Assembly (NCBI GenBank): GCA_016283605.1 | Contig: JAEENF010000050.1 | Coordinates: 1 to 10,121, forward strand | Length of the DNA: 10,121 nucleotides | Origin: Prevotella sp. | Lineage (GTDB): Bacteria; Bacteroidota; Bacteroidia; Bacteroidales; Bacteroidaceae | Direction: 5' to 3' | Part shown: one piece after another, positions 1 to 6,961 of the stretch | Position numbering within the stretch: the stretch's first letter is position 1 | Layout: every line of letters begins with the position of its first letter | Position numbers and translations under genes: made by a program | Notes under the pieces: model-generated | The model's database searches: none | Told to the model about the DNA's origin: nothing | The model's input: the letters and a program-made list of their open reading frames with translations, nothing else

Positions 1-1832
1 GGTACGCGGAAAGATGCCGGCAGGCGAATGCGATGGACTTCGACGATCTGCTGGTGCAGACGTGGGTGATGTTCCAAAACCACGAGGATATCCGACGGAA
101 ATATGTTGAGAAGTTCCACTTCGTACTTGTGGATGAGTACCAGGACACGAACTATGCACAGCAGGCTATTGTCTACCAGTTGACGAAAGAGCGTCAGAAG
201 GTGTGCGTCGTGGGCGACGATGCACAGAGCATCTACTCGTTCCGAGGCGCGAACATCGACAATATCCTGAACTTCCAGAGCCAGTATAATGATGCCAAAC
301 TCTTCAAACTGGAGCAGAACTATCGTTCGACGCAGTTGATCGTGCAGGCGGCGAATTCGCTGATTAAGCGCAACGAACGGCAGATACCGAAGAATGTCTT
401 CTCGAAGAACGAACACGGTGAGAAGCTGCAGTTGAAGCCGGCGTATTCGGACAAGGAGGAGGCGATGATCGTGACGCAGGACATTAAGCGCATCAGGCGG
501 CAGGACCATTGTGACTGGAGCGACTTTGCCATTCTGTATCGCACGAACGCCCAGAGCCGAAGCTTTGAGGAACAGATGCGTAAGGACAATATCCCGTATC
601 GCATCTACGGCGGACTGAGCTTCTATCAGCGTAAGGAGATCAAGGACGTGATCGCCTACTTCCGACTGATCGCCAATCCGAACGATGAGGAGGCCTTTAA
701 ACGTATCGTGAACTATCCCGCTCGCGGCATCGGCGATACGACGGTGGGAAAGATTATCCAGACGGCGCAGGCCTACGGCGTGAGTCTGTGGCAGGTGATC
801 AAGGAACCTGTGCTTTTCCCGATGGACGTGAGCAAGGGTACGATGACGAAGATACAGGCCTTCAGGGAACTGATAGAGGGCTGGATAGGTCGTGTGGCGA
901 CGGAGGATGCCTATACGCTGGGCCACGATATCATCATGAACTCGGGCATCAGCAAGGATATCTATTCTGGGCGTAATCCGGAGGACATCTCACGACAGGA
1001 GAACCTGGAGGAGTTTCTCAGTGGTATGCAGGACTTCGTGGAGAGCCGACGTGAGGAGGATATGGGCGATGAGATCTATCTGCCTGACTTCCTGCAGGAG
1101 GTGGCGCTGCTCACGGATCTGGACAGCGACGATGGCGACTCTAATGACAAGGTGGCGCTGATGACGATTCATTCGGCTAAGGGTCTGGAGTTCCCAACGG
1201 TGTTTGTGGTCGGGCTGGAGGAGAATATCTTCCCGAGTCCGATGTGTACGAACTCCATGCGCGAGCTGGAGGAGGAGCGGCGGTTGCTGTATGTGGCAAT
1301 CACAAGAGCGGAGAAGCATTGTATCCTGACGTGTGCGCAGAACAGGTTCAGATATGGAAGGATGGAGTATGACACGCCGTCGAGGTTTATCAGGGATATT
1401 GATCCGCAACTGATAGACGTGCATGGTGAGACGGGAGGGGGGAAGTCTCCTTTTGGCAGTTCGTATGGAGGCGGTTCGTATGGTGGAAGCCGAAGCTCGG
1501 AATGGATGCAGAACCCTCGGCCTGTGGCCACTCAGTTCAAGGCAGATCCGAAGCCTCGCGCAGTTCCTCCGCGCCAGCCTGAGAAGCCTGTGGATCCCTT
1601 TGGCCCGAACTTTAAACGTGTCTATAATGCAGTTGCACCTCGTCCGCTAGCCTCTGCACCCAGTGCGTCAGAACTTCATGAAGGCGTAAGAATAGAGCAT
1701 CAGCGTTTTGGTATCGGCACGGTGATCAAACTTGAAGGTACAGGTGAGAACACCAAGGCCACGGTGGATTTCCGTAATGCTGGCACCAAACAGCTGTTGC
1801 TAAAGTTCGCGAAGTTTAAGATTATCGGATAA
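1..1832 (+). CDS. pcrA: ATP-dependent DNA helicase, UvrD/PcrA/Rep type (SF1A), 5'-truncated by the window edge
   Basis: The reading frame is open from base 3 (YAERCRQANAMDFDDLL), so the ATG at 33 is internal and the true start lies outside the window; 609 residues are visible. Numbering from base 3, I see helicase motif II (DEYQDT, about 44-49), motif III (QSIYSFRGA, from 75), the LEQNYRST segment, motif V (TIHSAKGLEF, around 391) and motif VI (YVAITRAEK, catalytic-type Arg about 435). The Walker A region and about 150-200 N-terminal residues are missing. A Gly/Ser/Tyr-rich linker (bases about 1427-1503) and a Pro-rich stretch lead to a C-terminal module with VRIEHQRFGIGTVIKLEG, typical of the PcrA/UvrD RNA-polymerase-contacting domain. 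The family unwinds DNA 3' to 5' in nucleotide excision repair and in clearing replication-transcription conflicts. Its stop lies two bases from that of the convergent small gene. PcrA and UvrD cannot be separated from this fragment. Confidence 0.95.
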   Translation, partial: YAERCRQANAMDFDDLLVQTWVMFQNHEDIRRKYVEKFHFVLVDEYQDTNYAQQAIVYQLTKERQKVCVVGDDAQSIYSFRGANIDNILNFQSQYNDAKLFKLEQNYRSTQLIVQAANSLIKRNERQIPKNVFSKNEHGEKLQLKPAYSDKEEAMIVTQDIKRIRRQDHCDWSDFAILYRTNAQSRSFEEQMRKDNIPYRIYGGLSFYQRKEIKDVIAYFRLIANPNDEEAFKRIVNYPARGIGDTTVGKIIQTAQAYGVSLWQVIKEPVLFPMDVSKGTMTKIQAFRELIEGWIGRVATEDAYTLGHDIIMNSGISKDIYSGRNPEDISRQENLEEFLSGMQDFVESRREEDMGDEIYLPDFLQEVALLTDLDSDDGDSNDKVALMTIHSAKGLEFPTVFVVGLEENIFPSPMCTNSMRELEEERRLLYVAITRAEKHCILTCAQNRFRYGRMEYDTPSRFIRDIDPQLIDVHGETGGGKSPFGSSYGGGSYGGSRSSEWMQNPRPVATQFKADPKPRAVPPRQPEKPVDPFGPNFKRVYNAVAPRPLASAPSASELHEGVRIEHQRFGIGTVIKLEGTGENTKATVDFRNAGTKQLLLKFAKFKIIG

Positions 1833-1834
1833 AA

Positions 1835-1966
1835 TTAGAGCGCCTCATCATCAGGGCGCTCTATATTTCTGGGTTTCACTTTCGGAAGATGTTTCTTTTT
1901 GCGGAGCCATGCGGCTTTGCGGGCCTCATAGTCTTCGTGATGCTTCTCGAGGAATCCGTCGGCCAT
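1835..1966 (-). CDS. Small basic protein, 43 residues, function unknown
   Basis: An ATG at 1966 on the minus strand opens a 43-codon frame beginning MADGFLEKHHEDYEARKAAW and ending NIERPDDEAL before TAA at 1835-1837. It is below the usual gene-calling size limit. It starts one base after the TGA of the lipoprotein gene (TGATATG), which points to translational coupling and makes it the third gene of the leftward unit. The protein is predicted to be a charged helix followed by a Lys/Arg-rich middle (LRKKKHLPKVK) and an acidic tail. It has no signal peptide, membrane segment or cysteine. I have an impression of similar short Bacteroidales proteins, often carrying an unhelpful 'dehydrogenase' label, but cannot verify it and assign no function. 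The tight placement and complete use of the space up to the helicase stop support a real gene. Confidence 0.72.
   Translation of the reverse strand: MADGFLEKHHEDYEARKAAWLRKKKHLPKVKPRNIERPDDEAL
1836..1863. terminator. Probable bidirectional intrinsic terminator between convergent genes
   Basis: A perfect 9-bp stem, TAGAGCGCC (1836-1844) with GGCGCTCTA (1855-1863), encloses a 10-base loop. On the minus strand the stem is followed by ATTTTAT, and on the plus strand by TATTTCT, so both exits are U-rich, though neither has a long U run. It lies four bases past the helicase stop. On the other strand it lies inside the last nine sense codons and the first base after them of the 43-residue gene, so one structure could end both transcripts. 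The stem is seen directly; termination is inferred. Confidence 0.7.
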
Positions 1967-1967
1967 A

Positions 1968-3467
1968 TCAGTCTTGGAACTTAGCGTAGATGACTTCGAT
2001 GGTGATGGGCTTCTCGGCTGTGCCTTTAATCAGTCGGGTACTGGTGAGACCCATCATGTGCTTCAGTGCAACGGCCGTCGTACCTTTTGATGAGCTACCG
2101 TTGGCTATCGTCACCTCATCGATGGGTACTAACAGAACCTTGTTCCAATTGGGATGTTTAGACACCCAGTTAGGATCTGCCTTCACGCCTTCCACTTTAT
2201 TCTTATACATGCGCGTGATGAGGTTGGAGATGTTGCTATAGGTATAGGCGTTGGCAGCCAACGTTGTCTGGTAAGCGTAGGTGTTGTTGGCAAGGTTGTT
2301 GCCTTCGAAGAAATTATTCAGGCTGTCCTTCTCGATCATCAACAGTTTTGACGGTGTGTTGAAGGCCAGTTCCTTCGCTGCTATCTGGTTGTTCTCACGC
2401 TGGAAGATGACCTTTGCCGACAATAGCGAGTCGTTGTCATGTGTTCCTAAGATGTCATCGACAGGCAGTGTTGCTTCTGTATAGATGCCAGAAGGGGTCT
2501 TCAGATAGGTGCAGCTGTTGTCTTCGACGAGATTCAGAAGAGCCTGACGGTCGTTGACAACCTGATTGGTCTGTACCACTTCCTCCGTAGACGTCGTTCG
2601 CAGATAGGCCTGCAATGTGTCGCCTTCAAAGATGTGGGGATAATACATGAGCATATCGATTTCCTGGATACGGGTCATCACACCAAGTCCGTCAGAGGTC
2701 TCGAATTGGAATCCAGGACAGAGACGATGAAGGAACGTATAGGAATTCTTGAAGTACTCCGGATGTTCGGCATACTGGTTGATGATATAGGAACCGTAAT
2801 TGGGGTATTCAACACCGTTCTTGTCGGTATACGGACTGTTCAAACTGATATGAAGCATATCATTGTAGCCGTTATCGGATGAAGAGGTCAGGTTGGTCTT
2901 GATCAGATTTCGGATACTGTCAGACCTGACAAGGTCGCGGATGGTGAACATCTTGCTGACCTGAAGACCGTCTTTCCGGATGTAGCCTTTCTCCTCGGGA
3001 TTGAAGTTGGTGTAGTGGATGCCGGCTCCCTCGATAGGACGGTTGAGTTCTGACACTTTGAGTTTCATGGCCGTCAGTGTGTCGCCGTAGCTGGACTTTG
3101 TGTCGAGGAAGATCTGAATGACACAGGAGTCGACAACAATCTTTCCGTCAGGTGTATAGAGCAGGGTGTCTTCTGAGGAAGCCATATCGTCTTCGATGTC
3201 CTCCATCATATAGAACTGTGCCGTAAACAGGCTCTTTATCAGGGCGTTGGTCTCAGGGTCTTTCACCTGGCCTATATAGCACTGACGTTCGCGGGAATAG
3301 ACGGAGTCTACAATCTCGGAACGCGTCAGGACGTTGTAGTTCTTGGTGGATACAACTAACTTATCGTTGTTGTTTGTCAGTGAGCCTCCAATGGTAGTTG
3401 TGTCTTCATCGCAAGACATTATCGCCATTGCTGAAAATGCAATCGCTGTAATGAATTTGAGCTTCAT
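1968..3467 (-). CDS. DUF4270-type lipoprotein, probably surface-exposed
   Basis: This 499-residue protein begins with a short basic and hydrophobic signal (MKLKFITAIAFSAMAIMSC) ending in a lipobox with the acylated residue at Cys19. The next residues, DEDTTTIGGSL, are strongly acidic directly after the cysteine, resembling the Bacteroidetes lipoprotein export signal that sends lipoproteins to the outer face of the outer membrane. The rest is rich in beta-type sequence with no further membrane segments. I recognise the DUF4270 pattern from the N-terminal IGGSL region and the overall architecture; the molecular function is unknown. It lies 23 bases downstream of the GT5-like gene in the same direction and one base before the 43-residue gene. 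From memory, DUF4270 proteins next to a short glycogen-synthase-like gene are common in Bacteroidales, suggesting a role in glycan handling or envelope building, but that is inference. The start is fixed by the signal peptide. Confidence 0.88.
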   Translation of the reverse strand: MKLKFITAIAFSAMAIMSCDEDTTTIGGSLTNNNDKLVVSTKNYNVLTRSEIVDSVYSRERQCYIGQVKDPETNALIKSLFTAQFYMMEDIEDDMASSEDTLLYTPDGKIVVDSCVIQIFLDTKSSYGDTLTAMKLKVSELNRPIEGAGIHYTNFNPEEKGYIRKDGLQVSKMFTIRDLVRSDSIRNLIKTNLTSSSDNGYNDMLHISLNSPYTDKNGVEYPNYGSYIINQYAEHPEYFKNSYTFLHRLCPGFQFETSDGLGVMTRIQEIDMLMYYPHIFEGDTLQAYLRTTSTEEVVQTNQVVNDRQALLNLVEDNSCTYLKTPSGIYTEATLPVDDILGTHDNDSLLSAKVIFQRENNQIAAKELAFNTPSKLLMIEKDSLNNFFEGNNLANNTYAYQTTLAANAYTYSNISNLITRMYKNKVEGVKADPNWVSKHPNWNKVLLVPIDEVTIANGSSSKGTTAVALKHMMGLTSTRLIKGTAEKPITIEVIYAKFQD

Positions 3468-3490
3468 TTGTTATTTATCCTGTTTGTTGT

Positions 3491-4321
3491 TTATTCTTCC
3501 TCTACCTCTTCCTCATCGGGGGCCAACATATTATAGAAGTCCTCGCAGTCATCGGCAAAGGTGTCACTATTGTATTTCAAAATGGGTATATTCTTTTCTT
3601 TCGCATAGTCCAGCAATTCCGGGTTCACGTCTTTGTCGATAGGAATGATACCGTCGCTATAGGCAATGGCCAGCTTGCAGAGTGTCTGATAGTCGAAGAC
3701 ATCACTATATTCACTGAGCAGATCGGCTGTAGCCTCACGGAACTCAACACACTGTTTGAAGTTCTTGTCGAGAGGTTTGCCCAAACCGTCAGAGAACAGT
3801 GAGGTAACCACCTTAGTGTTCGCAAAAGACGGCTCATCGTGATAGGCTGTCTTGATATAGAGGGGCACAACGGCGCTCATCCAACCCTGACAGTGGATGA
3901 CCTTTGGCACCCAACGCAATTTCTTCACCGTCTCCAAGACACCTCTGGCATAGAAAATGGCGCGTTCACCATTGTCGGAATAGTCCACACCCGATTCGTC
4001 CTTGCCCATCTGACGCTTGTTGAAATAGTCGTCATTGTCAATAAAGTAGACCTGAACCTTTGCAGTAGGGATAGAGGCGACCTTGATAATCAGTGGATGG
4101 TCGGTGTCATCGATAATCAGATTCATGCCTGAAAGACGGATGACTTCGTGCAACTGACCTCTGCGCTCATTGATATTTCCCCATTTGGGCATAAAGGTAC
4201 GAATCTCGTGTCCATTCTCCTGAATGGCCTGAGAAAGGTCTCTTCCCATGAGGGACATGGTGTTGTCGGGAACGTAAGGAGCTATCTCCTGATTGATGAA
4301 TAATATTTTCTTTTTTGCCAT
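3491..4321 (-). CDS. GT5-like protein resembling the N-terminal half of glycogen/starch synthase
   Basis: The ATG at 4321 (MAKKKILFINQEIAPYVPDN) is preferred over the ATG at 4405 because the family fold starts at KKILFI and a -7 promoter element lies between the two. The 276 residues align by eye with the glycogen synthase N-terminal Rossmann domain: EIAPY (12-16), GHEIRTFMPKWGNI (37-50), YFIDNDDYF (92-100), the DYSDNGERAIFYARG segment (113-127) and VIHCQGWMSAVVPLY (141-155). Several things are unusual. The ADP-glucose loop KTGGL is replaced by PDNTMSL, the HxHDWH signature reads HCQGWM, and the second Rossmann domain is absent (the family is usually about 480 residues). The protein ends in a very acidic tail (DEEEVEEE). 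It has no signal peptide, so it is probably cytoplasmic. It is often labelled 'glycogen synthase', but catalysis is doubtful. It heads the leftward unit with the lipoprotein gene. Confidence 0.85.
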   Translation of the reverse strand: MAKKKILFINQEIAPYVPDNTMSLMGRDLSQAIQENGHEIRTFMPKWGNINERRGQLHEVIRLSGMNLIIDDTDHPLIIKVASIPTAKVQVYFIDNDDYFNKRQMGKDESGVDYSDNGERAIFYARGVLETVKKLRWVPKVIHCQGWMSAVVPLYIKTAYHDEPSFANTKVVTSLFSDGLGKPLDKNFKQCVEFREATADLLSEYSDVFDYQTLCKLAIAYSDGIIPIDKDVNPELLDYAKEKNIPILKYNSDTFADDCEDFYNMLAPDEEEVEEE

Positions 4322-4341
4322 CTTTGATGATTTTTGCCCTG

Positions 4342-4349
4342 CAAAGATA
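4342..4349 (-). promoter_or_regulatory. -7 promoter element for the leftward GT5-like/lipoprotein unit
   Basis: Read on the minus strand, the bases are TATCTTTG, an exact match to the Bacteroidetes -7 consensus TAnnTTTG. It ends 20 bases before the ATG at 4321, giving a leader of roughly 14 bases. I see no good TTTG at the expected -33 position, so the upstream element is degenerate. No Shine-Dalgarno sequence precedes the ATG, as is usual in this phylum. Confidence 0.6.
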
Positions 4350-4446
4350 CAAAAAAAATTGGGGATAACCGCTCTTGGAGTCTCGATTTTAGCAAAAAGT
4401 GACACATTTTCCGAGTTTTTTTCATCTTTTTATAAAAAAAATCAAG

Positions 4447-4480
4447 ATTTTTTGTACAACTATTGAAATTTTTTCGTACA
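4447..4480 (+). repeat. Direct repeat pair (ATTTTTTGTACA / ATTTTTTCGTACA) at the AraC-type gene promoter
   Basis: ATTTTTTGTACA (4447-4458) is nearly repeated as ATTTTTTCGTACA (4468-4480), with the GTACA cores 22 bases apart, about two helical turns. The first copy includes the palindrome TTGTACAA (4452-4459) and a TTTG that could serve as the -33 element; the second runs into the -7 element. AraC-family proteins commonly bind direct repeats with such spacing, so autoregulation is possible. The region is AT-rich, so chance is a real alternative. Confidence 0.4.
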
Positions 4481-4484
4481 TTTG
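4451..4484 (+). promoter_or_regulatory. Bacteroidetes-type promoter of the AraC/M49 peptidase/AlkD-like operon
   Basis: A perfect TAnnTTTG -7 element (TACATTTG, 4477-4484) is preceded by TTTG at 4451-4454, 22 bases upstream, slightly wider than the usual spacing of about 19-21. Transcription would start near 4490, just before the ATG at 4499. This position excludes the further upstream ATG at 4463 as a start. The 177-base divergent region 4322-4498 that holds it is otherwise AT-rich and contains no gene. Confidence 0.65.
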
Positions 4485-4498
4485 CACAGAATTTAATA

Positions 4499-4990
4499 AT
4501 GTCTTTAACCATCCCCGTTGATATGTCAAAGTACAATATTACAGAAAAGAAAGAAAAAGAGGCGGCTTATCGCAGTCTGGTAAGTCCGCGTCTGATGGAT
4601 GAGATGCAGGAAAAGATAATGAACATTATCGTCATGCAGAAGAAGTATCGTGACAAAGATTATTCCGCTAAGAAGCTGGCTGAAGATCTCGGAACGAATA
4701 CGCGTTACATCTCTGCCATCGTCAATGTCAGGTTCCACATGAACTATACTTCATTCGTGAACAAGTACCGCATTGACGAGGCGATGTCTATCCTTGTTGA
4801 CAAACGTTACCAGAACCTTCGTATGGAGGAGGTCAGCGACATGGTGGGCTTTGCTAACCGTCAGTCGTTCTATGCGTCATTCTTCAAGATTATGGGTATG
4901 ACCCCCCGCGACTACCGTCTGAAGCATCTGGCCCAGCATCCGGCCATGCTTAGGCAACCTAGTCGTCGTAGAAGGAAGACTGCAGAGTGA
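4499..4990 (+). CDS. Small AraC-family transcriptional regulator, DNA-binding domain only
   Basis: The 163-residue frame from the ATG at 4499 contains a C-terminal AraC-type double helix-turn-helix. The first HTH is around 56-76 (SAKKLAEDLGTNTRYISAIV), and the second around 109-131 with MEEVSDMVGFANRQSFYASFFKIMGMTPRDYR, the family signature. Only about 50 residues precede it, far short of the cupin or other sensor domain found in full-length members of about 280-300 residues. A basic tail (RQPSRRRRKTAE) may add DNA contacts. The ATG at 4463 is upstream of the promoter -7 element and is rejected. The ATG at 4523 (MSKYNIT) is a valid alternative that would give a longer leader, while 4499 has the AT-rich upstream context typical of Bacteroidetes starts. 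The peptidase gene follows after 18 bases. Ligand and targets are unknown; the downstream operon or the divergent GT5-like gene are the obvious candidates. Confidence 0.85.
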   Translation: MSLTIPVDMSKYNITEKKEKEAAYRSLVSPRLMDEMQEKIMNIIVMQKKYRDKDYSAKKLAEDLGTNTRYISAIVNVRFHMNYTSFVNKYRIDEAMSILVDKRYQNLRMEEVSDMVGFANRQSFYASFFKIMGMTPRDYRLKHLAQHPAMLRQPSRRRRKTAE

Positions 4991-4991
4991 T

Positions 4992-5000
4992 AAGGGAGGA
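4992..5000 (+). promoter_or_regulatory. Strong Shine-Dalgarno sequence that sets a GTG start
   Basis: AAGGGAGGA lies eight bases before the GTG at 5009. It matches the anti-Shine-Dalgarno sequence far better than anything else in the window and supports GTG as the start of the peptidase gene. Such a site is unusual in a phylum where most genes lack one. Confidence 0.7.
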
Positions 5001-5008
5001 CGATCTTC

Positions 5009-6958
5009 GTGGACATCAATTATCAGGATGAGCGATTCGCTGACTTGCAATTGCTCAGATATCGTTTGAATGGCTTTGAAAAATTGAGTCTTCGTCAGAA
5101 AAGACTAGTCTATTATTTGGCGAAGGCTACTCTTTCGGGGAGAGACATTACATTTGACCAATATGGAAAATACAATCTTCGCATTCGTAAAATGTTGGAG
5201 GTGGTGTGGACTGATTCGTCCATTGAAAGGGAAACAGCTGACTTCAAGGCCCTTGAGGTCTATCTGAAGCGGATATGGTTTTCTAATGGGATCTATCATC
5301 ACTATGGGTGTGAAAAGTTTGAGCCGGGGTTCAGTCGCGATTATCTCAGGGCGGTCTTGCATCAAGTGAATGCGGAACGTCTTCCGTTGAGGGAGGGTGA
5401 GACTGTAGAGGATCTGTGTCGTAAACTCTTCCCCGTGATCTTCGATGCTTCCGTGCTTCCCAAACGTGTGAATAAGGCCAACGGTGAGGATCTCGTACAG
5501 ACTTCTGCGTGTCATTTCTATGAGGGCGTGACGCAACAGGAAGTGGAGGATTTCTATTCGGCTATGAAGCAGCAACATTCTGATGATCCAGAACCGCCAT
5601 CGTATGGTTTGAATTCTACGCTGGTCAAAGAAGACGGGGTGATAAAGGAGCTGGTGTGGTCGTCGGAAGGACGTTATGCGAATGCCATCCGACAGATAGT
5701 CTTTTGGCTCAAGAAAGCTGTTGAAGTAGCAGAGAATGAATATCAAAAAGAGATTATCACTCTTCTTATAACATATTATGAGACAGGCGATTTAAGCGTT
5801 TTCAATAAATATTGTATTGAATGGGTTGGTGAGCATGATTCTGCGATAGATTTCATCAACGGATTTATCGAGGTCTATGGTGATCCTTTGGGACTGAAAG
5901 GCTCGTGGGAAGGTCTGGTGGAATATATCGATGAAGAGGCTACCCATCGTACGCAGACCATCAGCAGAAACGCTCAGTGGTTTGAAGATCATTCGCCTGT
6001 AGATCCCCGTTTCCGCAAGCCAGTAGTGAAGGGCGTGTCGGCGAATGTCATCTGTGCCGCCATGCTTGGTGGTGAGGAGTATCCTTCCACGGCTATTGGT
6101 ATTAACCTGCCTAATGCCGACTGGATCCGGGCACAATACGGCAGCAAGAGTATTACCATCAGTAATATCACCGATGCCTATAACAAGGCGGCTCATGGCA
6201 ATGGTTTCAAGGAGGAGTTCGTCATTGACAAACCTACGCTCGATATCATCGAGAAATACGGGGATATGTGTGATGACCTGCATACCGATCTGCACGAATG
6301 TCTTGGACACGGTAGTGGGCAGTTGCTGCCTGGCGTGGATCCAGATGCGCTGAAGGCCTATGGTAACACGATAGAGGAGGCGAGGGCTGACCTTTTTGGA
6401 CTCTATTATATTGCTGACATGAAACTGGTGGAGTTAGGTCTGTTGCCTGACGATAAGGCCTATCAGTCGCAGTACTATACCTATATGATGAACGGTATGA
6501 TGACCCAGCTCATTCGTATCACTCCAGGTCATCAGATAGAAGAGGCCCATATGCGTAACCGTGCACTTATTGCCCATTGGTGCTATGAGAATGGAACGGC
6601 GATGAAACTGGTGAAACGTGAAGGAAAGACTTATCTGGAGATTTCCGACTATCCACAGTTGCGCAGTCTTATAGCCCGTCTGTTGGCTGAGGTGCAGCGT
6701 ATCAAGAGCGAGGGCGATCTGGAGGCAGCCCGTCAACTGGTGGAACGTTATGCGGTAAAGGTCGATCCTGAGTTGCATGCCGAAGTTCTGGAACGTTATC
6801 AGAAGCTGAATCTAGCGCCTTATAAGGGCTTCATTAATCCGATGCTGTTGCCTGTTTATGATGCGTCAGGAGAAATCTGTGATGTGCAGGTGAATTATAG
6901 TGAGAGTTATTCACACCAGATGCTTCGTTACAGTGCGGAGTACGGAACACTCATTTAG
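5009..6958 (+). CDS. Dipeptidyl-peptidase III family zinc metallopeptidase (peptidase M49)
   Basis: The 649-residue product carries both M49 signatures. HECLGH at 429-434 provides two zinc-ligand histidines and the catalytic glutamate (E430), and EEARAD at 456-461 provides the third ligand (E457). The 28-residue distance from H429 to E457 equals, as I recall, that in the Bacteroides thetaiotaomicron enzyme (H448 to E476). The substrate-binding motif STAIGINLPNADWI is around 360-373. The family removes dipeptides from the N-terminus of short peptides. The N-terminus (MDINYQDERFADLQLLRYRL) shows no signal peptide, so a cytoplasmic role in peptide turnover is likely. The start is GTG, fixed by AAGGGAGGA eight bases upstream; no ATG near it suits. 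It lies 18 bases after the AraC-type gene and 3 bases before the AlkD-like gene. Homologues are sometimes mislabelled as dihydrofolate reductase, which nothing in this sequence supports. Confidence 0.93.
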   Translation: MDINYQDERFADLQLLRYRLNGFEKLSLRQKRLVYYLAKATLSGRDITFDQYGKYNLRIRKMLEVVWTDSSIERETADFKALEVYLKRIWFSNGIYHHYGCEKFEPGFSRDYLRAVLHQVNAERLPLREGETVEDLCRKLFPVIFDASVLPKRVNKANGEDLVQTSACHFYEGVTQQEVEDFYSAMKQQHSDDPEPPSYGLNSTLVKEDGVIKELVWSSEGRYANAIRQIVFWLKKAVEVAENEYQKEIITLLITYYETGDLSVFNKYCIEWVGEHDSAIDFINGFIEVYGDPLGLKGSWEGLVEYIDEEATHRTQTISRNAQWFEDHSPVDPRFRKPVVKGVSANVICAAMLGGEEYPSTAIGINLPNADWIRAQYGSKSITISNITDAYNKAAHGNGFKEEFVIDKPTLDIIEKYGDMCDDLHTDLHECLGHGSGQLLPGVDPDALKAYGNTIEEARADLFGLYYIADMKLVELGLLPDDKAYQSQYYTYMMNGMMTQLIRITPGHQIEEAHMRNRALIAHWCYENGTAMKLVKREGKTYLEISDYPQLRSLIARLLAEVQRIKSEGDLEAARQLVERYAVKVDPELHAEVLERYQKLNLAPYKGFINPMLLPVYDASGEICDVQVNYSESYSHQMLRYSAEYGTLI

Positions 6959-6961
6959 ACG

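Noticed and set aside
990..1531. Open frames antisense to the helicase gene (up to 144 residues)
   Set aside because: They lack family motifs and lie wholly within a well-supported helicase frame; they are a by-product of its codon use.
4322..4405. N-terminal extension of the GT5-like protein from the ATG at 4405
   Set aside because: The extra 28 residues resemble no family N-terminus, and the -7 element on the minus strand (4342-4349) lies inside them.
4463..4498. Upstream ATG at 4463 for the AraC-type gene
   Set aside because: It lies upstream of the TACATTTG -7 element, so it would not be on the transcript from that promoter; the added residues are not family-like.
4322..4498. Riboswitch, small RNA or replication origin in the AT-rich divergent region
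   Set aside because: I see only promoter elements, T/A tracts and the direct repeats; no conserved RNA fold or DnaA-box array is recognisable.
5105..5746. 213-residue antisense frame inside the M49 peptidase gene
   Set aside because: It shows no recognisable motifs or upstream signals, and the sense strand carries a conserved peptidase.
5009..6958. Labelling the peptidase as dihydrofolate reductase
   Set aside because: The label occurs on homologues, but HECLGH and EEARAD define a zinc peptidase and no DHFR motif is present.
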